64,000 nt of DNA from Proteus vulgaris (GCF_023100685.1 NZ_CP090064.1:3224001-3288000), one strand, 5' to 3'. Positions 38,303-47,611 are shown, numbered from the stretch's first letter. Translations and numbers: made by a program. The notes: generated from the sequence alone by a model not told the origin.

Positions 38303-38763
38303 AATTACATAAAAGCATAGTGTCTAATAAACTTATTGGTCAGTTCCCATCTGATTTTCCAACAGAACTTAGCTTAACCAACTTTGTAGCGAATTGTGTT
38401 GGACTAGAAGCAGTTATTGCCTGCTCTGCATTATTTTGCCCCGAAATCATAGAAATAGATGGCGTTATTTATCGAAGTGAAAATAATGACCAAAAAGTAT
38501 ACCCAAATGACTCATATGGAACAGATAAAAAAACATTAGAAATGGCAAGTAATGTTTTTCCAATTAGTCAGTTTTTTTTGATGGAAAATGATAAAGCTAG
38601 TGATGACTATATGCTGATAACTGTATTTAGTGAAGTTATTAAGTATTTCTGGAATATTAGATTAAAAAGCCTATACCCAAATAAAATATTTGAATTCATT
38701 ATTACGGATGATGGTTTATATGGCGAAGAAGGATTTTGTATGACCTTTTATGAAGTTGAATAA
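38299..38763 (+). CDS. Immunity protein of module 12
   Basis: A protein of 154 residues from ATG 38299, overlapping the toxin stop as ATGA. It starts MKLHKSIVSNKLIGQFPSDF, with NFVANCVGLEAVIACSALFC, PEIIEIDGVIYRSEN and a C-terminal EEGFCMTFYEVE. It is clearly paralogous to the module 14 immunity protein, with changes spread along the chain. Family not recognised. Confidence 0.75.
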   Translation: MKLHKSIVSNKLIGQFPSDFPTELSLTNFVANCVGLEAVIACSALFCPEIIEIDGVIYRSENNDQKVYPNDSYGTDKKTLEMASNVFPISQFFLMENDKASDDYMLITVFSEVIKYFWNIRLKSLYPNKIFEFIITDDGLYGEEGFCMTFYEVE

Positions 38764-38771
38764 CTTTAGTC

Positions 38772-38799
38772 AGCTAGAAGAACCTAGAATCTTCTGGCT
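38772..38799. terminator. Array hairpin after module 12
   Basis: AGCTAGAAGA / TCTTCTGGCT, 10-bp stem with one G-T pair, followed by TCATTATTTTT. A variant of the conserved array hairpin. The spacer behind it (38810-38960) holds a very decayed SymE remnant. Confidence 0.65.
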
Positions 38800-38982
38800 T
38801 CATTATTTTTAAGAGTCCATGCAATTTTTAGGAACTGATAACTTCCAACATTAACTTACGTATTGTTATCAGTTTCTGTTGTTAACTTTATAATCTAATT
38901 ATATTCATATATCTTAGTAATTCAATACCAAGCAATTATTTAATAAAAATAGAATACCTTCTTACTTACAATAGTCCATAAA

Positions 38983-39460
38983 ATGAAACAAGAAAAAATT
39001 CATCACTTTTTTTTAAAAAATATCTACATTTTTCCTTAGAAAAAACAACAAATATTATTTTTATTAATGATGAAGAAGGCAAAAATATAGATAATGTATT
39101 ATTTCTTGATATTGATTCCAAAAATGTTGATGGATTTTATAACAACGAGAGCGCCCCCTTTATCTCTATAGAGAAAACAAATGAAATTGATAGCTTCAAC
39201 TTATATTCAACCTATAAAGAGCCACATAAAATCAAGGAGAAAATCACTCCTCACTTATAGTGGAAAATATAAGATTATTTTTAATTAAAATTATAATTAA
39301 ATTGTAGAAATTTATTTAGCATCAATAATTTAAACTTGTCTTTATTTATTATATTTTCACAAGGTGAAATCCCATTCATATACAAATAAAAACTTAGATA
39401 AAATAATAAAAAACAACTTAATACAATTCAAGAATAAAAATTTTTAGTACTCAAAAAAAC
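38983..39460 (+). pseudogene. Broken copy of the module 17 immunity gene
   Basis: Starts MKQEKIHHFFLKNIYIFP and stops early (TAG). Reading on, in shifting frames, NIIFINDEEGKNIDNVLFL, KNVDGFYNNES and a LYSTYKEPHKI segment match the intact gene at 45594-46124. The bases just before the ATG (ACCTTCTTACTTACA) also match the toxin end of module 17, so this is the trailing part of a lost module. Confidence 0.75.
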
Positions 39461-39476
39461 ATGGAGAATAAATAAA

Positions 39477-39869
39477 ATGTATTTAAAGGATTTTTACCAA
39501 TTATTTAATAGCCAATCTGAATGGAGTGCCGCTACATTAGAAAATAAAACTGCACCATTGAGCTATTTTGGCTATACAAAATATGGCTCTGGTAAAGAAG
39601 CTCGTGATGCCTATCAAATATTTTATGAAAAAGGCAATCCTGCATCTTGGAGTGATGCTCGACTACTGGGTGAATTTGATACATTGCAACTTTATAAAAA
39701 TGGGGTACCACAAGTTAAAGTTCCTCTTGCTAATGGTGGTAAAGGACCTGAACTTGAACTATTCACTAGTGCGTATCCTCAATATGGTAAAGGTGGTGCA
39801 GTCCAGTTATTACCTGTAGAGAAAAATTTACCTGTAACTTTCGATAAAGTTACAATTATTCCGGAATAA
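39477..39869 (+). CDS. Toxin cassette without Rhs core (module 13)
   Basis: A protein of 130 residues from ATG 39477, with GGAG about 10 bases upstream, so unlike most tips it could be translated on its own. Seen: GYTKYGSGKEARDAYQIF, SWSDARLLGEFDTLQLY, and near the end YPQYGKGGAVQLLPV followed by NLPVTFDKVTIIPE. G-G-A-V-Q with a short closing strand resembles the end of ART-like tips; tentative. There is no DPxGL motif or core before it, only the broken immunity copy. An immunity-sized gene follows four bases later. Confidence 0.55.
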   Translation: MYLKDFYQLFNSQSEWSAATLENKTAPLSYFGYTKYGSGKEARDAYQIFYEKGNPASWSDARLLGEFDTLQLYKNGVPQVKVPLANGGKGPELELFTSAYPQYGKGGAVQLLPVEKNLPVTFDKVTIIPE

Positions 39870-39873
39870 TTAT

Positions 39874-40083
39874 ATGACAGAAGATGAATTACGAAAAAAC
39901 CTTAGATATTTAGCCGATAAATACGTAGTCGATAAAAATAAAAAAGATGAAATATATAATTATATTGATAGAGATGATGTACCTGTAAAAGGAATATTAG
40001 CAGATATTAATGATTTTGGAGTAAAAATAATTAGTCAAGATGATGGAGGCTTAATTCGCGCTATTTACTTTTATTATTGCTAA
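39874..40083 (+). CDS. Immunity protein of module 13
   Basis: A small protein of 69 residues: MTEDELRKNLRYLADKYVV, then KDEIYNYIDRDDVPVKGILA and IISQDDGGLIRAIYFYY. Acidic at the front, four bases after the toxin-like gene, so a likely pair. Family not recognised. Confidence 0.6.
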   Translation: MTEDELRKNLRYLADKYVVDKNKKDEIYNYIDRDDVPVKGILADINDFGVKIISQDDGGLIRAIYFYYC

Positions 40084-40101
40084 ATTAGTTTATCAATATA
40101 A

Positions 40102-40137
40102 AAGAAGCCAGAAGATTGAAGGAGCTTCTGGCTTCTT
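40102..40137. terminator. Array hairpin after module 13
   Basis: AAGAAGCCAGAAG / CTTCTGGCTTCTT, 13-bp perfect stem with a 10-base loop, between the immunity gene and a minus-strand SymE remnant. Confidence 0.7.
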
Positions 40138-40169
40138 CGTTTTCAAGAGTCGCTCAGTTTACCCTTTAA

Positions 40170-40387
40170 CCGCTGATAAACTCTGCCATCAGCTTGTGCT
40201 TGCTGTTGTTGGTTCTGTTGCTTCAACGATCGAATGTCTTCGCTGTCCAATATCAATTCCCCCGTTTAATATCCTCACTGCAGACGTGAAACCCGTTTCA
40301 ATACCCACTTCCTTCAGCCAATGCCCTGTTAAGTGGATTGTGAGTGGTGAACCGATTTTACCCCCACTCGAGGCATACCCGACCGTG
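40170..40387 (-). pseudogene. SymE-like gene remnant, frameshifted
   Basis: The minus strand reads VGYASSGGKIGSPLTIHLTGHW, LKEVGIETGF and TSAVRILNG, with the conserved Trp intact, then loses frame through a small deletion where GCLVLIP should be. Downstream traces of the Q-rich tail (QQNQQQQAQ) remain in another frame. Confidence 0.65.
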
Positions 40388-40529
40388 TAATAACACTCTA
40401 TTTTTTAGAGAGAGGTATTTATCACTTGGTTTTACTTAGAATACGCCTTAGTCATAGTAACTATCCCTTACCTTTAATTGTTTGGTTAATGGTATTGGTG
40501 TACTTGATTACCTGTAGTCTGGCGACCAA

Positions 40530-41354
40530 ATGGTGCAAGAAACCCCGATTTATGCCGATGGTACTCCCGCTTATGATTCGCAAATTCAGTGGCTCTATCA
40601 ACCCGGCGAAATCACTCCCACAGCCCGTTATCAACGTGGAAAACTGCATTATGTCGTCACTGACCATCAAGGCACCCCACGAGAAATCTTTAGCGAAAAA
40701 GGGATTGTAAGCTGGGCGGGACGGTTAAATACCTGGGGGCAAATGGCGCTTTGGCAATCTCATGATAATTATGCCGATAACGACCCTGAATACACCGAAT
40801 GTCATTTTCGGTTTGCCGGTCAATATGAAGATAAAGAAAGTGGCTTGTATTACAATCGCTTTCGCTACTATGATAAGGACACAGGGCAATATATTTCACC
40901 TGACCCTATCGGATTATTAGGTGGCTTTAATCCGTATGGGTATGTGCATTGTCCAACGGGGTGGGTTGATCCGTTTGGATTGGCGGGAACGTCGAAGCCT
41001 GATGACCCTTCAGGTGAAAATAAAACCCGATTCTTGATTGACTCAAATGCTCAAGTTCTAGATCTTGAGTATTTTGGAAACTTGAAGCCATCCGGTGAGA
41101 TAATCAAAGGTGGGGGACGAGGTGGTAATAAATTACCAACAATGGGTACCCCAAACACCTATTCAAAAACAAATGGTGGGCATGTTATTGTTTTTGGCCC
41201 TGATGGTCGACGAATAGCAGATATTAGTAAAGAAAGAATTAAAATCACAGAATGGAATAAAGCACCAAATGGGCAGTATTATCCTGATGTTGGTAGCGAT
41301 ACTAAATTTGCTAACAGAGTAATACCAGACAAAATCAAAAAATTGTTGGAATAA
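40530..41354 (+). CDS. Orphan Rhs end, relative of the module 12 toxin (module 14)
   Basis: Core restarts at the DYL breakpoint beside a SymE remnant (here the next codon is TAG in place of TGG), then is open from ATG 40530 through DPIGL and DPFGL. The tip (40983-41354, 123 residues) is paralogous to module 12: SGENKTRFLIDSNAQVLD, GGGRGGNKLPTMG, GGHVIVFGPDGRRIAD and SDTKFANRVIPDKIKKLLE. The first 12 residues after DPFGL are identical apart from one, then differences accumulate. It is intact. Activity unknown. Confidence 0.7.
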   Translation: MVQETPIYADGTPAYDSQIQWLYQPGEITPTARYQRGKLHYVVTDHQGTPREIFSEKGIVSWAGRLNTWGQMALWQSHDNYADNDPEYTECHFRFAGQYEDKESGLYYNRFRYYDKDTGQYISPDPIGLLGGFNPYGYVHCPTGWVDPFGLAGTSKPDDPSGENKTRFLIDSNAQVLDLEYFGNLKPSGEIIKGGGRGGNKLPTMGTPNTYSKTNGGHVIVFGPDGRRIADISKERIKITEWNKAPNGQYYPDVGSDTKFANRVIPDKIKKLLE

Positions 41355-41356
41355 AT

Positions 41357-41821
41357 ATGAAAATACACGAAAGTATTGTTTCTAATGAATTAATAGGAAG
41401 ATTTCCTACATCTTATCCATTAAATGCAAGTCTACCTAATTTTGTGGCAAACTGCGTTGGATTGGAATCTATTCTCGCTTGTGCAGGTTTATTTTGCCCT
41501 GAAATTATTGAAATTGAAGGCGCCATTTATCGTAGCGAAAATAATAATCAAAAATTTATACCTTATGAAGGTTACGGTAAAGATAAAAAAACATTAGAAA
41601 TGGCCAACAATGTTTTTCCCATTAGTGATTTTTTTTTAATGGCGGCAGATAAAGCATGTGAAGATGAAATACTAATGACTGAATTTAGTGAGGTTCTTAA
41701 ATATTTTTGGGGAGTTAGATTACAAAGTCTTTACCCTAGTAAAACATTTGAGTTTATTATTACTGATGAAGGTTTATTTGATGAAGATGGTTTTTGTATG
41801 ACCTTTTATGAAATTGAATAA
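41357..41821 (+). CDS. Immunity protein of module 14
   Basis: A protein of 154 residues, the same length as the module 12 immunity protein: MKIHESIVSNELIGRFPTSY, FVANCVGLESILACAGLFC, PEIIEIEGAIYRSEN and EDGFCMTFYEIE. It follows the toxin by two bases. Differences from its paralogue cluster around residues 18-27 and 65-105, likely specificity surfaces. Confidence 0.75.
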   Translation: MKIHESIVSNELIGRFPTSYPLNASLPNFVANCVGLESILACAGLFCPEIIEIEGAIYRSENNNQKFIPYEGYGKDKKTLEMANNVFPISDFFLMAADKACEDEILMTEFSEVLKYFWGVRLQSLYPSKTFEFIITDEGLFDEDGFCMTFYEIE

Positions 41822-41829
41822 TTTTAGTC

Positions 41830-41857
41830 AGCTAGAAGAACCTCGAATCTTCTGGCT
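41830..41857. terminator. Array hairpin after module 14
   Basis: AGCTAGAAGA / TCTTCTGGCT, 10-bp stem with one G-T pair, followed by TCATTATTTTT. The hairpin and the decayed spacer behind it match those after module 12, showing a block duplication. Confidence 0.65.
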
Positions 41858-42040
41858 TCATTATTTTTAAGAGTCCATGCAGTTTTTAGGAGCTGATAAT
41901 TTCCAACATTAACTTACGTATTGTTATTAGTTTCTGTTGTTAACTTTATAATCTAATTATATTCTTATATCTTATCATTTCAATACCAAAAAATTATTTA
42001 ATAAAAATAGAATATCTTCTTACTTACAGGAAGCCATAAA

Positions 42041-42190
42041 ATGAAACAAGAAAAACCTCATCACTCATTTAAAAAAACATCTACATCCTTCCTCCTTTAA
42101 AAAACAATAAATATTATTTTTATTAATGATGAAGAAGGAAAAAAATATAGATATATGCATTATTTCTTGAAATTGATTCAAAAAATATTG
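42041..42190 (+). pseudogene. Second broken copy of the module 17 immunity gene
   Basis: Starts MKQEKPHHSFKKTSTSFL and stops at TAA. Readable traces of NIIFINDEEG and, in another frame, a K-N-I-V segment match the first third of the intact gene at 45594. It ends abruptly where a different toxin fragment begins, marking a deletion or recombination joint near 42190. Confidence 0.65.
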
Positions 42191-42195
42191 TTAGA

Positions 42196-42502
42196 TTTTA
42201 TAAGTCAAAATACCACTTTAAATATCAGTATTGGAGATACAAAGCATGCTGAATATTTTAAAAGTATTAGGGGTGAAGATATTGAAACTGTTTCATTTGA
42301 AATACCTAATTGGCTCAATGAATTTATTAAAGAAAATGCTATTCAGCAAAGAAATTATAAAATAAATCCATTATACCAAAAAGGACTTGCACCTAAAATA
42401 GTAGATCCAACAACTCCTGTTGATTCATACGAATTTCCTAGTGTATGGGCAAAATAGTTAGAAGAAAATGCAATTCCAGGTTCAGGTAAAATAAAAAAAT
42501 AG
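42196..42502 (+). pseudogene. Toxin fragment without Rhs core, one amber codon (module 15)
   Basis: About 100 codons: LNISIGDTKHAEYFKSIRG, FEIPNWLNEFIKENAIQQ, KGLAPKIVDPTTPVDSYEF, PSVWAK, TAG 42455, LEENAIPGSGKIKK. Related tips would have Trp at the TAG. The front of the toxin and all Rhs core are missing. Family not recognised, but the D-P-T-T-P...YEFP segment is distinctive enough for a search. The immunity gene behind it is intact. Confidence 0.55.
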
Positions 42503-42516
42503 ATTAAGGTATTTAT

Positions 42517-43053
42517 ATGTTAGAAGAAAGTAACGATTTATTATCAGATGATAATGTTATTGTAGCAATAAAATATAAAAATTTGATTACTTGGTATCAA
42601 GCTGATAGAGAAATATGGATAATGGATAGATATAAATGGAATAAAGATTTTATCGATAAAAATATAACTTGTTCTGAAGATAATGCAGATGATAGATTTG
42701 GTATTCTGGTTATTAATGATAAAAATAAAGTAGATTTTATTAAAAATCTTTCTCCCTTTAGACTTGATGATGAAAAATTAGAAGTTATACAAAATAAAAT
42801 AAAAGAATCATCTTCTTGGTGGGAAGCTCATGATATATTTCCAATTGCATTTATTGATTTTGATTCAAAAAAATTAAGTGCATGTTATCCATATCCGGGA
42901 AATGTACCTATTGAAAGGTATGTTCCAGATGATTGGAAAGGTGAATTTACTGATTTTATGCGTAATCTAGATAAAAAAATTCTACCTAGAAATAAAAAAT
43001 ATTGGATAATTAATAATATTGACTATTTAGAAAAGTTTTCATCGTTACATTAA
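42517..43053 (+). CDS. Immunity protein of module 15
   Basis: A protein of 178 residues starting MLEESNDLLSDDNVIVAIK, with LITWYQADREIWIMDRYKW, SSSWWEAHDIFPIAFIDFD and an RYVPDDWKGEFTDF segment. Rich in Trp and Asp, soluble. Family not recognised. It starts 14 bases after the broken toxin and ends in a canonical terminator. Confidence 0.65.
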   Translation: MLEESNDLLSDDNVIVAIKYKNLITWYQADREIWIMDRYKWNKDFIDKNITCSEDNADDRFGILVINDKNKVDFIKNLSPFRLDDEKLEVIQNKIKESSSWWEAHDIFPIAFIDFDSKKLSACYPYPGNVPIERYVPDDWKGEFTDFMRNLDKKILPRNKKYWIINNIDYLEKFSSLH

Positions 43054-43057
43054 TTAT

Positions 43058-43080
43058 ATCCCCGTATAACGGGGATTTTT
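43058..43080 (+). terminator. Canonical intrinsic terminator after module 15
   Basis: ATCCCCGT / ACGGGGAT, 8-bp GC-rich stem, 3-base loop, then TTTTT. The best intrinsic terminator of the array. Confidence 0.85.
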
Positions 43081-43264
43081 ACTAATCAAATATCCTCCTT
43101 ACCTAATTAATATTATTTTTCATTAAATTCAGGTAAGTCTACTATTTATTCTTCCACTATTTAAGAGTTTTATATATTTTTTCGCTCTTGATTTACCTTC
43201 AATTAAATCCAGTTTTCTTGCTCTCTGATATATTTTTAAATATAAATTTCATTAACCCCAGAAT

Positions 43265-44062
43265 CCCGTTATCAACGCGGAAAACTGCACTATGTCGTCA
43301 CTGACCATCAAGGCACGCCACACGAAATCTTTAGCGAAAAGGCATTGTTAGCTGGGCAGGACATTTAAATACCTAGGGACAAATAGCATTTTGGCAATCT
43401 CACGATGATTATGCCGATAACGACCCGAATATACCGACTGTCATTTTCGGTTTGCCGGACAATATGAAGATAAAGAAAGTGGCTTGTATTACAATCGCTT
43501 TCGCTACTATGATAAGGACACTGGGCAATATATTTCACCTGACCCTATCGGATTATTAGGTGGCTTTAATCCGTATGGGTATGTGCATTGTCCTACTGGG
43601 TGGGTAGATCCGTTTGGGTTAAGTGGGACGTCAACAATAGACCATATTGGAGATGGAAGACCAGTTAGTGGACATACTGGATATTTAAATAGCCCTAGAC
43701 TTTCTAGACGAGAGCTAACAGATATCCGGAATGAATTGAACGAATTAGGTATTAAATTTGTGAAAAATGCAGATAGGCTATTACCACCTCATACACGCGG
43801 TGGATTCGATTATACTTCTGGAACAGTCTATTTAAAAAGAGGTGCTACCCGATATGAAGCATTTCATGAAATGACGCATGCAAAGCAATACGCGGCTATT
43901 GGTAAAGAGGCCTATATCGCTTTGGGCACTTATGCAAGAGAATCTCATGTGTTTAACACGATTATAGGAAATAGAACAATATTTTCTTCAGCAGAGCTTA
44001 AACATGCCATTGGTTATATGAGATACCTTAAGAGTAAATATTTTAGAGGAGCAATAAACTAA
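43265..44062 (+). pseudogene. Rhs end with HEMTH metallopeptidase toxin, copy 2 (module 16)
   Basis: The short core piece has two one-base deletions (near 43349 and 43425) and two TAG codons, so no fusion can be made. From TTG 43484 the frame is open through DPIGL and DPFGL into the tip (43622-44062, 146 residues) with the HEMTH zincin motif and ARESHVFN. Relative to module 10 the tip is almost unchanged except in residues just before the motif: [19 protein letters not shown] and [10 protein letters not shown], with EAFHEMTH against EVFHEMTH. This localised change looks like conversion or diversification of one segment. Confidence 0.75.
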
Positions 44063-44685
44063 TGCTTATTAAAAAGCGTAGTAATAATGATGCTATTCAA
44101 ATAGCTAGAGATACATTAGCTCGAAATAAAATATCATATGATACTAAAACATTAGATATTAACTATGATACAAAATTGAATTTTGAACATAATAAAAAAT
44201 CAGGATGGTTAATCTCTGCTAAATTAAATGTTCCTGATTCCTTTGAACCAAATATGATTTTTATCGCTGTAGCAGAGGACGATGAAGAAGTTTATATCCC
44301 TGATATGCTATAGAACTTGATATAATAAGAACTATAACTTAAATCATAAAGTTGCCTGCTTTGATGTATATTTAAAAATCAAAGCAAGTAAATACCTATA
44401 TATTACTCAATAACTCGCTCCTACAATCACAACATAGTCGCACTCTGTTACCACTACTGTTGCTAGTTTTGTTACTTAATGGCTATTCAATCTTCACTAT
44501 TGAGTATCAATACAAAACAATCATTTAAAAACTTCACCGTAAAAACATAGCTCACATCTAAATTTGATTACGATCTATTAATACAAAAAGTAGTTCACCA
44601 ACACGGTTTTCGAGCAAAAACATGGTATTACCAATGGAATACGCTTAATCAACTTGTTGCATGTTTTAACCCTGCAAGGGGAATG
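43622..44685 (+). repeat. Duplicated block, copy 2 (metallopeptidase module and downstream)
   Basis: Collinear with 33827-34890 at a constant offset of 9795 bases, including the immunity gene, the TGCTTTGAT hairpin, the decayed SymE spacer (about 44405-44565) and the restart of the next core. Joined to a different toxin (module 17) beyond the shared core. Confidence 0.8.
44062..44313 (+). CDS. Immunity protein of the metallopeptidase toxin, copy 2
   Basis: A protein of 83 residues, identical to the copy at 34267 except Ser for Asn at residue 7. ATG overlaps the toxin stop as TAATG. Because the two toxins differ in a patch before the zinc motif while the immunity proteins do not, either both are neutralised by one inhibitor or the change is neutral. 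Confidence 0.75.
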   Translation: MLIKKRSNNDAIQIARDTLARNKISYDTKTLDINYDTKLNFEHNKKSGWLISAKLNVPDSFEPNMIFIAVAEDDEEVYIPDML

Positions 44686-45597
44686 TTGGCGTTACACTTA
44701 CGATGCTTTTGGGCGACGACTCAGTAAAAGTAAAGTGGTCGATAATCGCCCTATTACCCCCCCGCCAATTCACCGTTTAAAAATAAACGCATTCAGCGTG
44801 TTGATTACCTGTGGTCTGGCGACCAGATGGTGCAAGAAACTCCGATTTATGCCGATGGTACGCCCGCTTATGATTCGCAAATTCAGTGGCTCTACCAGCC
44901 CGGCGAAATTACTCCAACAGCTCGTTATCAACGTGGAAAACTGCATTATGTCGTCACTGACCATCAAGGCACGCCACGAGAAATCTTTAGCGAAAAAGGC
45001 ATTGTCAGCTGGGCAGGACGGTTAAATACCTGGGGACAAGTGGCGTTTTGGCAATCTCATGATGATTATGCCGATAACGACCCAGAATACACTGAATGTC
45101 ATTTTCGTTTTGCCGGTCAATATGAAGATAAAGAAAGTGGCTTGTATTACAATCGCTTTCGCTACTATGATAAGGATACAGGGCAATATATTTCACCTGA
45201 CCCTATCGGATTATTAGGTGGCTTTAATCCGTATGGGTACGTGCATTGTCCAACGGGGTGGATTGATCCGTTTGGGTTAATTCCTTGTCCCCCTAAGTTT
45301 AGTGAAAATTTTGATAAAAAATTGAAAAAACACGCTCAAGATATATATGAAACTTCAAGAAGATTAGGAGTTACTGTTGTAAAAGGTGATAAGGATGGTA
45401 TGAAAAATTTCATTCTATCCATTGTTAATGATGATAAAAATTTAGTTAATCCTAATTTTAAATGGAACACAATTGAATCAACAAGAATTTATGTTAAAGG
45501 TGATGCTATTGTATTGATAAATAATTCTACAAATGAAATTTTGACATTTCTTCATAAGAACAGAATATCACCTTACTTACAGGAGGCTATAAAATGA
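44573..45597 (+). pseudogene. Rhs end with unrecognised toxin, two core frameshifts (module 17)
   Basis: The core has a one-base insertion at about 44674 (CCTGCAAGG for CCTGAAGG) and an indel at a C7 tract near 44757-44763, so it is broken before ATG 44827. From there the frame is open through DPIGL and DPFGL. The tip (45280-45597, 105 residues) has CPPKFSENFDKKLKKHAQD, VVKGDKDGMKNFILSIVND, STRIYVKGDAIVLINNSTN and ends SPYLQEAIK. Family not recognised; the basic, His-containing helix followed by a beta-rich end could be an RNase fold. Its immunity gene is the parent of two broken copies at 38983 and 42041. Confidence 0.65.
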
Positions 45598-46124
45598 AAC
45601 AAGAAAAATTCCATCACTCGTTTTTAAAAAAAATATCTACACTTTTTTTTCTTAAAAAAATAACAAATATTATTTTTATTAATGATGAAGAAGGCGAAAA
45701 TATAGATAACGTATTATTTTTTGAAATTAATTCAAAAAATGTTGTTGGATTTTATAAAAACGATAGCAACCCCTTCGTTACCAGAGAAAAAATAAATGAA
45801 CTTGATAGCTTCAACTTATATTCAACCTATAAAGAATTACATGAAATAAAGAAAATAATCACACCTTCATTTATAGTGGAAAATATAAAATTATTTTTTA
45901 ACTCAAATTACAATGAAATAATAGCAATTTACTTAGCTTCAAAGAATTTTGAATCATCTTTATTTATTATATTTTCAGAAGATGAAATTAATTTATATAT
46001 TAATGAAAGAAAAAACCTAGATGAAATAATAAAAAACAATTTAATACAATTAAGAAATAAAGAATTTCTAGTGTTAGAAAAAAATACAGAAAATAAACAA
46101 AATACAATTAAAGGATTTTTATAG
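45594..46124 (+). CDS. Immunity protein of module 17
   Basis: A protein of 176 residues, ATGA overlap with the toxin. MKQEKFHHSFLKKISTLFFL, INDEEGENIDNVLFFEINSK, DSFNLYSTYKELHEIKKI, then alternating strands and helices (IFSEDEINLYINERKNL). No membrane segment beyond the Phe/Leu-rich start. Family not recognised. The only intact copy of three. Confidence 0.75.
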   Translation: MKQEKFHHSFLKKISTLFFLKKITNIIFINDEEGENIDNVLFFEINSKNVVGFYKNDSNPFVTREKINELDSFNLYSTYKELHEIKKIITPSFIVENIKLFFNSNYNEIIAIYLASKNFESSLFIIFSEDEINLYINERKNLDEIIKNNLIQLRNKEFLVLEKNTENKQNTIKGFL

Positions 46125-46266
46125 ATTATCCAATAAATAAAACACTCATCTTTATTATTAACTCGATGTATATAAAATTATAAATCTCAGTCTAATTATA
46201 ATGCAATTTGTGTTATTTAGATTGAGTATAGCATTCCAGAACATATGATAATGGGGAAAAACTGGA

Positions 46267-47342
46267 TTATCTATAACGCGCTGGACGGGGAACGGAATCT
46301 CTTTTACAGTCATTGCACGATAATCCACTTCAACCGCCAATATCGATGATGCTCGCTGGAACCGTACACAATATCGCTATAACACCAACGACCAAATTGT
46401 TGAAACCTAATACAGCAACCAGTTTGAACACCAAAGTGAGAAGTTTCAGTACGATAGCAACCTCAATATCACCGAGCACCAGTTTATTTCGTCTATCAAC
46501 ACGGTTTTCGAGCGATTTACCAACCCAATGAAATCACCCCAACAGCTCGTTATCAACGTGGAAAACTGCATTATGTCGTCACTGACCATCAAGGCACGCC
46601 ACGAGAAATCTTTAGCGAAAAAGGCATTGTCAGCTAGGCAGGACGGTTAAATACCTGGGGACAAATGGCGTTTTGGCAATCTCATGATGATTATGCCGAT
46701 AACGACCCAGAATACACTGAATGTCATTTTCGTTTTGCCGGTCAATATGAAGATAAAGAAAGTGGCTTGTATTACAATCGCTTTCGCTACTATGATAAGG
46801 ACACCGGGCAATATATTTCACCTGACCCTATCGGATTATTAGGTGGCTTTAATCCATATGGGTATGTGCATTGTCCAGTTGGGTGGGTAGATCCGTTTGG
46901 GTTGTGTGGAACATCAAGTCTCGGTAGTGAACAACCTCATCCATATCAGGGTGTTAGAGATGCATCAGAGTATTTGCGTTCAATGGATGTTAGCAGAAGC
47001 CAACGAAAACAAATAATTGATTCCTTTGAATTATCTGGAATGTCTGTTTCAAAAGCTGGAGATAACCTTTATGGTACACGTTTCCATGATTTTGGAAAAA
47101 ATGCTAGACCTGAAGGACAGTATGTATTTGAAACATTTACATCCCAAACTAATAGAAGTGGTTTGGCATTACCCCCTGCTTGGAATGAAATGACAGGAAT
47201 CCAACAATTTCAAATAAAACCTGGAACAACTGTTATTAAAGGAAAGGCTGCGCCACAATATGAGTATGGTTCTCAGTATGGTGGAGGGGCTGAACAATTG
47301 TTTATACTCGAACCATGGAAATATGGATCTCTAATGAAATGA
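46267..47342 (+). pseudogene. Rhs end with ART-like toxin, heavily deleted core (module 18)
   Basis: The core is a patchwork: a piece around LLQSLHDNPLQPP, then NIDDARWNRTQYRYN, then a jump to the IYQPNEITPTARYQ region, with a CAA to TAA change at 46407 and TGG to TAG at 46635. From ATG 46665 the frame is open through DPIGL and DPFGL. The tip (46905-47342, 145 residues) is nearly identical to module 5: [44 protein letters not shown]. Both copies sit behind damaged cores, so this tip survives twice but is expressed from neither as an Rhs fusion. Confidence 0.7.
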
Positions 47343-47611
47343 AAACATTAAATAACACATTTTTGACGCCCCCCCTTCAGTCTGTTGAAGATGCAATTGA
47401 ATTGCATAAAAATGGAAAAAATGCACCTTTGTCTATTGATGTATTGAACAAGGTGAAAAGTGAATTAACTGAAATGATAAGAGTGATGGATCCTCAAGAA
47501 TACAAGCCATCATATCCTAGATTTATCATGGATTGGCCTGATGAGGCTGGTCTTATCTCAGCTTTGATTGATGCTGATTACAATTACAAAAAAATAAGAA
47601 AAAAGAAGTAA
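47339..47611 (+). CDS. Immunity protein of module 18
   Basis: A protein of 90 residues, ATGA overlap with the toxin, identical to the module 5 immunity protein except about two substitutions (Lys for Arg in ELHKNGK, Ala for Thr in PDEAG). Followed by the same hairpin. Confidence 0.75.
   Translation: MKTLNNTFLTPPLQSVEDAIELHKNGKNAPLSIDVLNKVKSELTEMIRVMDPQEYKPSYPRFIMDWPDEAGLISALIDADYNYKKIRKKK

Noticed and set aside
17677..46821. Many 60-80-residue minus-strand frames with similar sequences (for example starting MMVSDDIMQF or MKYIARCPYH) repeated in every Rhs module
   Set aside because: They lie exactly antisense to the conserved Rhs core end and repeat only because the core repeats. No ribosome sites or independent conservation.
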